Below are positions 53,300-61,460 of a DNA stretch of 64,000 nucleotides, piece by piece; the first letter of the stretch is position 1; each line of letters begins with the position of its first letter. A program made the translations under genes and the position numbers. The notes below the pieces were generated by a model. That model did not search any database and was not told where the DNA came from. It saw only the letters and a list, made by a program, of their open reading frames with translations. Origin of the DNA: Pycnococcus provasolii (Eukaryota; Chlorophyta; Pseudoscourfieldiophyceae; Pseudoscourfieldiales; Pycnococcaceae); NCBI GenBank assembly GCA_938743325.2, contig OW568876.1:124001-188000 (forward strand), read 5' to 3'.

Positions 53300-56200
53300 T
53301 CAATTCACCTTTGGCTTGTAGATGTCAAAGTCAAGCCCGCCACTCACCGCATATGCGTTGGACGCCATGCGGGCGGTTAGAGCCGCGGCGACCGCGACGG
53401 ATCCCAGCCACACGTAGTGCATCGTGGTCCAACCACGACCGCGCGACTTAGCGTCGGCGGAACGCGAGTGCGCGCACGCAGACGCGTGCAGGCTTGCGTG
53501 CAGCTCGTCAACCGCGCTGAGAAACTTGAGCGTGCGCTCCTCAAGAGGCAGGATGGCACTTGCCGCGGCGGCGTAGTCCAGGTGAAAGAGGTGCGCGAGA
53601 ATGACGTTTTGAGCCTTGACTGTCTCGCTATGCTTTTCTTCCAACTCTACGCTTTGCACGACATGCTTAAGCCGAATGAAAGCGTCATGACGCCCGTCAG
53701 GTGTCAGCGGGGCTACGGATTGCGGCGACTCCGTCGCCAGCGCCCAAATTGCATGATTCGTCGCGAGGATCGCGTCATGCAGCGCGACGAGTGCATACTG
53801 ACGTGCCACAGCGTCGCGGGTGAGTTGGCTGAAGCGCACACCGCCTGCGGACGTGTAACTCAGAGGGTGGTGGCCGGTGCTCCACAAGTAGTCGACGTCG
53901 AAGTGCGCATCGAGCGCGTTCGTCGCACTCGGCACGCTGGGGAAGAAGGCGTCGAATGATTCGGGATCGTCGTCCCACGGAGTTGCGGAATCGACGTCGG
54001 CGCTCGCGCCATCAGCATGAGCGTGTGGGGCTGCCGGAGCACCGCGAGGCGGGCCATACGCGTACGGCAGCAGGCCACTTAACCTCTCAACGACGCGCCG
54101 AAGTGTTGATGCGGTGGTCGCGGACGCATCGATTCGTAGCGACGATTTCGCGCCGCACGCGCCGCACACCATGGAGTCGTCGTGAGCTCCCTCCCACGCG
54201 CCGCGCGTGGCATCTGCGGTCCCGAGTAAACCAGCGGGGTTATGTACAGTGGCCACCATCTCGGCGCAATTTGCGCTAAGCTCGCCGACGTCGATATGAG
54301 TCGGCGAATCGTCCATCGCCGGGGGCAGGATGACAAAAATGGGAACCTCAAGCGGTGCCGACCGTGCAGCAGCAAGGCGCGCGGCGAAGTCGCCACCGGC
54401 TGCAGCACGCGGCGAAGACCCCGCGGGTTGATCGCTGTCTTCGGTGTGAGCGAGTGACTGCAGATGATGGCAGAGAGTCGTCGAGTCATAGTACGAGCGC
54501 GGCATGCCGCGAACCTTAGTCCAGCGAGTGGCTAGCGCGAGCGCCACAGCCACAGATCCATCTGACCTTGACGCGAAGCTTCGGCTCGTGAAAGAGAAGG
54601 TTTGGCTTGGTAGAGCGAGGCTAAGCAGCTCGCGGCGGAGCGCTTCAAGATCGAAGTGAGGCTCGCTCGCGACGGCAATCCCTGCGGCGTCATCCGTGAC
54701 GACATACACATGAAAGTGCACGCGATCTCGAAACGCTGCGGTTCCCGGATGCGGGGAGATGAACGCTGGCGATCGATCGGTGCCGGACGCTGCCGTACCC
54801 TCGGCGAGCATCGCAACGCCGGGTGTGATTACGTGGCGCAGTGCGGCGGATGTGGCGGCTCCAAGGTGAGCTAGGAACTTGTCACGCGATGCCATTGCCA
54901 CCTCGGGCGCATGTTCATGCTCTTGACCGAAAAGCGAGGTCCAGTTGTGGTTGAGAACATTTGTGCTCTGCGAAGCCACCGCGAGCTTTGAAGCGGGAAG
55001 GCTTCTCATCTTCGACTCCGCCTTCTCCAATTCCTTTTCTGCCTGCGCGCACTCCGGCGGCGAGCGAAGGCGTCGCGAGCAGTGGCGCAGCAGCACCTGG
55101 CGCCACAGGATCACCTTCGACTTTAGCAGCGCCGGGTCATTCGTATCGGCGTCCGTGATGATCATGTTGTCGTCCGCGGCGGCGGCTGCTAGAGCCGCCG
55201 CGTGCGGTAGGTCCGCGCTGTCAAAGAGGCTGTCGTGGTTGGCAACGCGCGGGACGCTCGCATTGTGACGCGAGCCCGCGCCGCCATCACGGTGGCCGTA
55301 CTCGAACGGCCCTGCGCTGATGTCGAGCCAGAGCATGCGCCCTTGGCCTACCCAAGCGTCTGTCAGACAACCCACAGCCATTCCCTCCGCGGCACCGCCG
55401 TGCCCGTCTCCACGCATGACTGCGCGAATGTGCGCAGACTCCACGACGTCTCCCTCCATCAGCTTGGTGCGCGCATAGTACAGCGCCGGAACGAGATTGC
55501 GCGGCACGTCTGCGACGTTCGCGAGGCGTCGCAGCGCGTCCTCGTGTGCGTCTAGCGCTGCGTTCGTTTCAGACAGCCAGCCTTTCAGGCGACTGTCGTC
55601 GATGTACTCCTCACTCATCTTGGCGTGGTCGCTGTATGTGCCGCGGAACCGCCCACTGGGCACGCGCGATCGCGTTAAAGCCACCGGTGGGCGCGGCGCC
55701 ACCGGTGCCGCGCCGTGCTCATGTGAGAATAGCTCGGAGGTTCCATGCATGCGCAGTGCACGCACTTCCTCAAGCCCGAGTCCGTGCCGATACCCGTACG
55801 CATTCGCGTTGGCCAGCATCTTCGGGTTAAGCACGACAAGAGTGTACGCGTTCTCCAGCCTGAGGTGCGCTAGCAGGTTTGCGAGTATGCGCTCCATCGC
55901 CTCGGCGTCTACCGCCATGAGCTGCGCCGGATTATCAGGCGTGGAGACAGGTTCGAGCGGATTCTCCGGCCTTGCAAGTGCCTGCACAGCACGTGCGATA
56001 ACTTCCGCCGCCTTTGGGCCCACGCTTACGACGTGAGCTGTGTAGTTGAAGTGCAGCGGCGGCTGCGCGTGCGTTGCACGAACGACGTGCCTCGCTGCTC
56101 GCTTTGGTGCGCGCCGAGCAGCGTGCGGCCCAACGTTGGCGCTCCGCCGCACGACGTGGAACGGCACGACGTGGTCGAGCTCGTGGAACCACGTGTGCAT

Positions 56201-56575
56201 TTCCTCCGCCGTCAGGCTCACGTTCCTGTTCCCGCCCGTCGCAAAACCCACGAAGACGGCATGCAACGGTATGGCAACGCTCACGTGGCTCTGCGGCTGT
56301 ATGTCGAGCCAGTCTGCGACGGAGCGGAACGTCACGAATCGCTCGTGTTGCACGGCCCAAGCTTTGTGGTTTTCCTCGGCTTGCAAGGCTGCGTGTTCGT
56401 GCGGCGTCAGCGAAGGCCGCGTGAGGAGCGCGGAGAGCGAGTCGACGAGTGAGTCGGCCGAGGTCACCACAGGGCAGTAGAGCCATAACAGCAGAGTAAG
56501 CAAGCAGCTTTGAGCCGCGCAGAGAACGACGAAGACCCGGAGTCTGCGTCTGCGTCTGGTTGGTGGCGGCGCCAT
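53300..56575 (-). CDS. Large membrane-anchored protein of plant At5g58100-like type
   Basis: The start at 56575 (MAPPPTRRRRRLRVFVV) gives 1091 residues with an N-terminal signal/anchor (VFVVLCAAQSCLLTLLLWLYC) and a C-terminal transmembrane helix (WLGSVAVAAALTARMASNAYA). The large middle faces the lumen or outside. It includes VAIPLHAVFVGFATGG, a stretch YTLVVLNPKMLANANAYGYRHG, MLWLDISAGPFEYG, and paired cysteines CGACGAK. The YTLVVLNPK and LDISAGPFEYG segments recall a family of plant endomembrane proteins typified by Arabidopsis At5g58100 (linked to pollen wall formation, from memory); I could not verify this. The biochemical role is unknown. It converges on the GH30 gene. Confidence 0.7.
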   Translation of the reverse strand: MAPPPTRRRRRLRVFVVLCAAQSCLLTLLLWLYCPVVTSADSLVDSLSALLTRPSLTPHEHAALQAEENHKAWAVQHERFVTFRSVADWLDIQPQSHVSVAIPLHAVFVGFATGGNRNVSLTAEEMHTWFHELDHVVPFHVVRRSANVGPHAARRAPKRAARHVVRATHAQPPLHFNYTAHVVSVGPKAAEVIARAVQALARPENPLEPVSTPDNPAQLMAVDAEAMERILANLLAHLRLENAYTLVVLNPKMLANANAYGYRHGLGLEEVRALRMHGTSELFSHEHGAAPVAPRPPVALTRSRVPSGRFRGTYSDHAKMSEEYIDDSRLKGWLSETNAALDAHEDALRRLANVADVPRNLVPALYYARTKLMEGDVVESAHIRAVMRGDGHGGAAEGMAVGCLTDAWVGQGRMLWLDISAGPFEYGHRDGGAGSRHNASVPRVANHDSLFDSADLPHAAALAAAAADDNMIITDADTNDPALLKSKVILWRQVLLRHCSRRLRSPPECAQAEKELEKAESKMRSLPASKLAVASQSTNVLNHNWTSLFGQEHEHAPEVAMASRDKFLAHLGAATSAALRHVITPGVAMLAEGTAASGTDRSPAFISPHPGTAAFRDRVHFHVYVVTDDAAGIAVASEPHFDLEALRRELLSLALPSQTFSFTSRSFASRSDGSVAVALALATRWTKVRGMPRSYYDSTTLCHHLQSLAHTEDSDQPAGSSPRAAAGGDFAARLAAARSAPLEVPIFVILPPAMDDSPTHIDVGELSANCAEMVATVHNPAGLLGTADATRGAWEGAHDDSMVCGACGAKSSLRIDASATTASTLRRVVERLSGLLPYAYGPPRGAPAAPHAHADGASADVDSATPWDDDPESFDAFFPSVPSATNALDAHFDVDYLWSTGHHPLSYTSAGGVRFSQLTRDAVARQYALVALHDAILATNHAIWALATESPQSVAPLTPDGRHDAFIRLKHVVQSVELEEKHSETVKAQNVILAHLFHLDYAAAASAILPLEERTLKFLSAVDELHASLHASACAHSRSADAKSRGRGWTTMHYVWLGSVAVAAALTARMASNAYAVSGGLDFDIYKPKVN

Positions 56576-56727
56576 GTTATTTATGTTGACGAAGTTGAGA
56601 ATGATGTCAGGCGATCTGGCCCAAAAACGATACCGAAAACACAAGAAGAGGAAAAAGGAAAGCGCAGGGTTAGGGTTAGGGTTAGGGATTAGGGGTTTTA
56701 TTTTTTAACCTTGCCTCTTGTTTTTAT
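56576..56727. repeat. TTAGGG run upstream of the large membrane protein gene
   Basis: The spacer contains GGTTAGGG units at 56666-56698. It separates two minus-strand genes. Confidence 0.7.
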
Positions 56728-57771
56728 TTAATAGGCGCGGTAGCTGCCTCCGTTGACGATGTCCTCGGCGACGCGGTACCCGCGCGCGCTCTCCACCTTG
56801 CCGTACGGCACACCGTCTCCAGCGAGCAGCGTCGTCGCGAGCTTATTCGCATCCGTGGCACTCTTGGTGACGTGCAAAATCTCGTAGCTCTTATCCTTCG
56901 AAGACACGACGGGACCTGCGATCGTGTTGATAACGCTCGTGCGCTTGTGGAACTCGTCGCTTGGTGTCGACGTGAGGCTCTCGACGCTCGCCGTGGATGC
57001 GCTCGCACTCGCGATGAGAATTCCGCGCGACTTGGCAGGAAATGCGCGAGATGAAAGTCCTGGAGGCGGCGGACCAGGCCGAGCACCGCGGTACAGCGCG
57101 GGCGTGTAGAACGTGTTGTTGAATGTGCCTGTAAGCCAACCAGCGTCGCGCCCACTCTGCCAGAGAGGATTTGCCTTCTGGTCGAAGAAGGCGCTGAGCT
57201 TATCAAGCTCGCTCGTTGGAAATACCGTGACGACGCACAAGCCTCCCCCGTCGCCGGTACAAGCAAGAGTTCGCACGGCACTTGGTATGGCATTTGCTTT
57301 GACTGCGGGAAGAAATACGTCATTCAACCACATGTTGAAGTCTGGCGTATCGTGCGTCGCGACGGACACGGAGTACCTTCCGTCGCCTGGCGTATATCCC
57401 GTGATGATGTCGGGTGCTTTTTCTGTTCCCGGAATAACGTTTCCGTTCCTGTCCTCGAGTGCGAGAGAAGGACGAGAGGGTGCAGCAATGATCGATGCGG
57501 CAAGCGAGGAGCCGAGCACGGCTGCGCGGCGTGATATGCCTGTACTATTGTCATCAGCCGTGATATTCCCATCGAGAGTGGAGTGCTCCGAGGTCAACTG
57601 GATCGATCGATGGGATGACGACGACAGCGACGACTGAACTGTACGACCACCACGACCACGACTAAGGGAATGATGAACACGTGGATGACAGGGACGACGA
57701 CGTCCACCACCACCACGAGGTTCTGAACCTGAACGAACATGGAAGGAGGCTGCCGCTGCTGACGTGGACAT
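56728..57771 (-). CDS. Predicted thylakoid-lumen protein, function unknown
   Basis: The start at 57771 (MSTSAAAASFHVRSG) gives 347 residues with a Ser/Arg-rich stroma leader. A twin-arginine lumen signal follows (SRRAAVLGSSLAASIIAAPSRPSLA), cut before LEDRNGN. The mature part has GDGRYSVSVATHD, CTGDGGGLCVVTVFP with two close cysteines, SELDKLSAFFDQ, a Pro-rich loop and YEILHVTKSATDANKLA. The overall plan (Tat-type lumen protein with a beta-rich body) is reminiscent of PsbP-like proteins, but no signature is clear enough to name it. The reading is open to 57936, which would hide the leader. Confidence 0.75.
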   Translation of the reverse strand: MSTSAAAASFHVRSGSEPRGGGGRRRPCHPRVHHSLSRGRGGRTVQSSLSSSSHRSIQLTSEHSTLDGNITADDNSTGISRRAAVLGSSLAASIIAAPSRPSLALEDRNGNVIPGTEKAPDIITGYTPGDGRYSVSVATHDTPDFNMWLNDVFLPAVKANAIPSAVRTLACTGDGGGLCVVTVFPTSELDKLSAFFDQKANPLWQSGRDAGWLTGTFNNTFYTPALYRGARPGPPPPGLSSRAFPAKSRGILIASASASTASVESLTSTPSDEFHKRTSVINTIAGPVVSSKDKSYEILHVTKSATDANKLATTLLAGDGVPYGKVESARGYRVAEDIVNGGSYRAY

Positions 57772-57987
57772 GGCCAGTACGGTAAAGTTATGTTTTGACT
57801 TTTGGGTTTCCCCAAGCAACAAAAACTCAAAAAGGAAAGGGCGAAGAAACACAACAAAGATAAGAAGAAGATCCAACGCAGCACGCCCTCCTCTTAACCC
57901 CGAATAATCAACCCCCTCGTAACCCCGAATAATCAACCCCCGCTATTTGGTATAGCATTATTACAGTTGGCACTCTCCGATCCTAGT

Positions 57988-57996
57988 CTATCGTAA
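57988..57996 (+). promoter_or_regulatory. CTATCGTA element next to the SDR start
   Basis: CTATCGTAA lies about 10 nt upstream of the SDR ATG at 58004, so it would be in the 5' UTR or core promoter. It is one copy of the recurrent spacer motif described in the findings; the function is unknown. Confidence 0.3.
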
Positions 57997-58003
57997 AGGT
58001 ATC

Positions 58004-59074
58004 ATGTCGGTGGCGCACGCATCTGCATCCATGCACACTTCTACCTCTCGAGGCTTAAGAGGCTCTTCAGGAGGATTCCACTGTACCTTTAGGTGTTCTT
58101 CCTCGCGTGTGTTTACGGCTCGGGTTAAGAGCGCTCGGGCTCTTGCGAGTCGCGACTCACTTCCCTCAGGGAAATCCATCGTACTCACGGGCGGGTCGCG
58201 TGGCCTTGGATTCTGCTTGGCGCGCGAATTCGCATTGAGAGGTGACCATATATTGACGTGCGCGCGTGACCCCTTGAGACTACAGAGAGCTATTCAGGCC
58301 ATCAAAAACGACGTGCCAGACGCAAACATTCAAGGCGTCGTCGCGGACGTGTCGACATCAGAGGGCATACAAGCACTCGAAGACGCTGCGAGAAGTCAGT
58401 TTCAGCACGTCGACATCGTCGTCGCAAACGCGGGGGCAGCAAGTCAAGAAAGAAAGCCGCTTCGTGACTTGGAGATTGACGACATACTCAACACTGTTAA
58501 CGCCAACGTGGCAGGCGGCTTCTTAGTCGCGCGCATGGCGTTAAGGCTATTCGCCGACGCACCGCGAGCGGACGAGCGCGTCTACCACTACTTCTCTTTT
58601 GGATTCTCAGACGCTGGTGCTATGCTCTCACAGTCGGCAATCACGCACAAGGTGACAAAGCTCATGCTTCCAATACTCGACGAACTGCTTCGAAAGGAAC
58701 TTCGTAAAGAGTCGCCTGAGCTCGAACGCTCCGTTGGCCTTCACCAGGTGAGTCCTGGGCTATTGCTCACGGACCTTCTTCTCGCAGACACCGGTGCTGG
58801 TGTGAAGTCCCTCGTGTTCAACGCCATTGCGGAGGAACCACGTGATGTTGCAAGTAAGTTGGCTGACAGACTTCGCGAGGAGACAACCGCGAATGCACGG
58901 ATTGAAATGTTGCCCCTACCGAATGCTGCGATGCGGATGCTCACGACTGTCCCACGTGTGCTGATGAGTGATGAGTCTGCGATGCGCTTCTTCACGCGCG
59001 ATGGAATGCGCGTCCCTCGCGATGGCGCTGTCTTCAAAGACAACGGCGTTGAGGAACTCTTTCCCGGGATGTAA
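58004..59074 (+). CDS. NOL/NYC1-like short-chain dehydrogenase, catalytic dyad not conserved
   Basis: NOL and NYC1 form chlorophyll(ide) b reductase in plastids. The protein has a Ser/Arg-rich plastid-type leader (to about residue 50), the nucleotide-binding TGGSRGLGFCLAREF (62-76), DVSTSEGIQAL, VANAGAAS, the central NTVNANVAGGF, VSPGLLLTDLLL and the NOL-like VFNAIAEEPRDVASKL. These resemble NOL from plants. The catalytic Tyr-x-x-x-Lys expected around residues 210-214 aligns with QSAIT, so the usual proton-relay Tyr and Lys are absent (see findings). It may be inactive, use other residues, or act as a partner subunit. It converges on WDR82 with 171 nt between. Confidence 0.82.
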   Translation: MSVAHASASMHTSTSRGLRGSSGGFHCTFRCSSSRVFTARVKSARALASRDSLPSGKSIVLTGGSRGLGFCLAREFALRGDHILTCARDPLRLQRAIQAIKNDVPDANIQGVVADVSTSEGIQALEDAARSQFQHVDIVVANAGAASQERKPLRDLEIDDILNTVNANVAGGFLVARMALRLFADAPRADERVYHYFSFGFSDAGAMLSQSAITHKVTKLMLPILDELLRKELRKESPELERSVGLHQVSPGLLLTDLLLADTGAGVKSLVFNAIAEEPRDVASKLADRLREETTANARIEMLPLPNAAMRMLTTVPRVLMSDESAMRFFTRDGMRVPRDGAVFKDNGVEELFPGM

Positions 59075-59245
59075 CATACTGTACAGTTTGTGTGTAAATC
59101 ACCAGAGTAGACAAACGCGCTGTGACTCGCGCCTTTTAAAAAATGGGCTAGATATTGATTGTGACTGGTATACCAAAATTGGACGTCCGTTGCGTCGCAA
59201 GTAAATTACATTCCATTAGCTGAATGATCAAAGCACAGTACAGTT
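59075..59245. terminator. Convergent 3' spacer with candidate poly(A) signals
   Basis: TACTGTACAG directly follows the SDR stop, and GTGTAAATC comes about 20 nt later (TGTAA type). Near the WDR82 end, ACAGTACAG lies at about 59233. The roles are inferred. Confidence 0.35.
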
Positions 59246-60298
59246 TCAGGAGTTCGGCACGTGCCACGGAAGCCACAATGCCACCGCACTGCACGCGCTC
59301 GCCATAAGCAAACGCCTCGGTGCCCACTTCACACAACGCGGCACGCCCGCGTGCCCATCAAATGTTGCAAAGGGTTGCAAGGGTTGCATAGGATCCGCGT
59401 TATCGTGTGACCAGGCGCGAATCCTCCTGTCGGCGCATCCTGCGACGACGTATTTCCCGTCTGGGCTGAGGGAAGCTTCTGTGAGCGCAGAGCCTGGCGA
59501 CATGTCATCATTCTCGCCGCGCGTACTTGCCGCCGCCTTCACCTTCCCCTCGTACGCATCCAGCATGACCCACGCGCCGTCGAAAGAAAGGAGCAGCGCC
59601 TTTCCGTCCATGGAGAATTTCACCCTTGTGCACGGCACGTTGTCCGGCGTAACACCCCACGCCATGGCGTTCACCGTCTGCAGTCTGTCTGCGGGCACCT
59701 GAAAAACCGCGAATGGCTTCTTGTACGAACGCACGTCGTACAGTTTCACGTTTCCACCCGGTCCGCCGACGGCGAACACAAGTCCCTGCCTGTCGTACGC
59801 CGCCACGGGGTGCGGACCTGTTGCGATGACGTCCACTGACTTGTTCTTGCGCAGGTCCCACAGGCGAACGCTTCGATCTTCCGAGCTGCTCATGAAAAGG
59901 TCGTTCATCGGCGCCATGTCGAGCGACGTCACTTTCTGGACGTGCCCATAGAAGTACTGCAGGTACTGGTTGTCGTGCAGGCTGAGGTATCTGAGTGCGT
60001 GACTCTTTTCGACGGCTTCGGTGTCCCCACCAACCTCCTTGTTTGACGCGTGGAGCACGGAAGCGTGGTGGTGCGTGAATCTCACGAGCGAACATCCGTA
60101 CTTCTTCAAGCCCAGCTCTGCGACGAAGTTTCCCGTGTTTGTGTTGTAGATGCGTATGGTGTCGTCGTCGCGGGATGCGACGAGAACGTCCGCCGCGGCG
60201 TGAAAGTCGAGCGCGTTCACGACGTATTGTGACGTCGCCGCGAACTGCGGGGAGGAGTGGGAGTGCGCGTGGACGGGTGGCTTGAAGACCTTCGCCAT
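59246..60298 (-). CDS. WDR82/Swd2 WD40-repeat protein
   Basis: WDR82 (Swd2 in yeast) is a nuclear WD40 subunit of the COMPASS histone H3K4 methyltransferase and of the PNUTS-PP1 phosphatase complex, linked to transcription termination. The start at 60298 (MAKVFKPP) gives 350 residues; Met at 60304 is equally possible. WD motifs and family signatures are visible: VVNALDFHAAADVLVAS, DDTIRIYNTNTG, KKYGCSLVRFTHH, ALRYLSLHDNQYLQYFYGH, LFMSSSEDRSVRLWDLR, VGGPGGNVKLYDVRSYKKPF and the last blade DGKYVVAGCADRRIRAW. The YLSLHDNQYLRYF-like segment is a hallmark of WDR82. The C-terminal FDGHAGVPRCVKWAPRRLLMASA fits the last blade. Confidence 0.93.
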   Translation of the reverse strand: MAKVFKPPVHAHSHSSPQFAATSQYVVNALDFHAAADVLVASRDDDTIRIYNTNTGNFVAELGLKKYGCSLVRFTHHHASVLHASNKEVGGDTEAVEKSHALRYLSLHDNQYLQYFYGHVQKVTSLDMAPMNDLFMSSSEDRSVRLWDLRKNKSVDVIATGPHPVAAYDRQGLVFAVGGPGGNVKLYDVRSYKKPFAVFQVPADRLQTVNAMAWGVTPDNVPCTRVKFSMDGKALLLSFDGAWVMLDAYEGKVKAAASTRGENDDMSPGSALTEASLSPDGKYVVAGCADRRIRAWSHDNADPMQPLQPFATFDGHAGVPRCVKWAPRRLLMASACSAVALWLPWHVPNS

Positions 60299-60530
60299 CT
60301 GCATGGACGCCACCAGGTGCGACGTCACGGACACCATGACGAAGATGAACGAGGAGCGAGCACCAAATAAAAACAAAAATAATAGACTAAGAGGCCTCGG
60401 GAGGAGAGGTCAGCGCCGCCGCGAATGAACGGAGAGCTTCGATGAGGAAGATGGATGGGACGGAAGGGAGGGAGCCTCGGGAGGGCCTGAAAGGTTCGCG
60501 AACCCTAATACCCTACTCTTAGTCTAAGAA

Positions 60531-60560
60531 ACCTAACCCTAACCCTAACCCTAACCCTAA
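60531..60560. repeat. CCCTAA run
   Basis: Four to five CCCTAA units, flanked by single decayed copies (about 60501 and 60569), in the WDR82/CEP164 spacer. Confidence 0.9.
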
Positions 60561-60821
60561 GATTCATACCCTAACCTAATCATCCCCTCCCTCCCTCCCC
60601 ACCTTGTCTCACCCACCTTGGTTTTTGCACACACCACCGGCTGACTGGTGTTTTCTCTTGCAAGCGCTGGCAAGCTCCTCTCCTTGTTTCCTTGGATAGT
60701 GAGTGGTAGGAGACTACTCGTAGGAGTCCATTTTGAGATGGAGTTTATTACCGTTGCCAGAACGGGGAAGGGCAGAAGGCGAAGGCGAAAACGTAAAATT
60801 TTCGGTAATAATGGTGGTCAG

Positions 60822-61410
60822 GTAAGTTTAAGGTTATGGGATACATACCACCTTGGGAGTTGGATAACTATTCGGCACACACACAAGCTTGGATTCCGAA
60901 CGTTGAAAGCAGTTGAACGATGAACCCAAACAAGGAGGCAAGGAGGCAAGGAGGGAGAGCCGGAGAGGTGACCCCCCCTATCGTAGACTAATCGAGAGAC
61001 TTTTACATATACCCGTTGAAAAGTCCTCTGAATCATTCCGTAGTACGAATTCAAGCCAGCCATCCTTATCGTAGAGTCGTAGACTATGGCAGGAAGGACT
61101 TCGGCCTCTTCACATGAACATGGAGCCTGGAGGCCGTGGAGGGACACTTGTAAGAGCGTGAAAATGGGTGAAAATGGCCCCTCGCCTCGCCTTCACCTTG
61201 CATTTGGCCTTGCATTTGGCCTTGCATCTCGGCCTTGCATAGTGCATACCGGCCTTGCATTTGGCCATTTTGATTTGACCTCGGGGGACCCCGGGGAGGG
61301 TCTTGTTTTGCATGCGGCCGGGGTAAAATTTAACTTACCGGGTAGACTTCCCTTCCCTGTGGTTGTTTTTCGGTTTGGAAATTGACAGTTTTCCAATTTC
61401 ATTCTCACAG
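60822..61410 (+). other. Candidate 5'-UTR intron of the CEP164 homologue
   Basis: A strong donor CAG/GTAAGT at 60822 and an acceptor TTCTCACAG ending at 61410 frame an intron of 589 nt in the leader of the gene starting at 61461. The upstream exon does not carry an in-frame ATG, so it would be non-coding. Confidence 0.4.
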
Positions 61411-61460
61411 GTACCTCCCTTGACTTTGACTTGTGTGTGTGTGTGTGTGTGTGTGTGGCC

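Larger units (their letters stand above)
60299..61460. promoter_or_regulatory. Divergent spacer between WDR82 and the CEP164 homologue
   Basis: About 1.16 kb. It contains a CCCTAA run (60531-60560), CCTATCGTAG (about 60978), TTATCGTAG (about 61068), short repeats of ccttgcat (about 61196-61262) and a (GT)n tract at about 61431-61457 directly before the ATG at 61461. A candidate 5'-UTR intron is listed separately. No other gene is recognised. Confidence 0.45.

Noticed and set aside
60648-60923. A 91-residue ORF with an Arg/Lys-rich centre
   Set aside because: It lacks an ATG start, has no family resemblance, and crosses a strong splice donor; it is better explained as a 5'-UTR exon.
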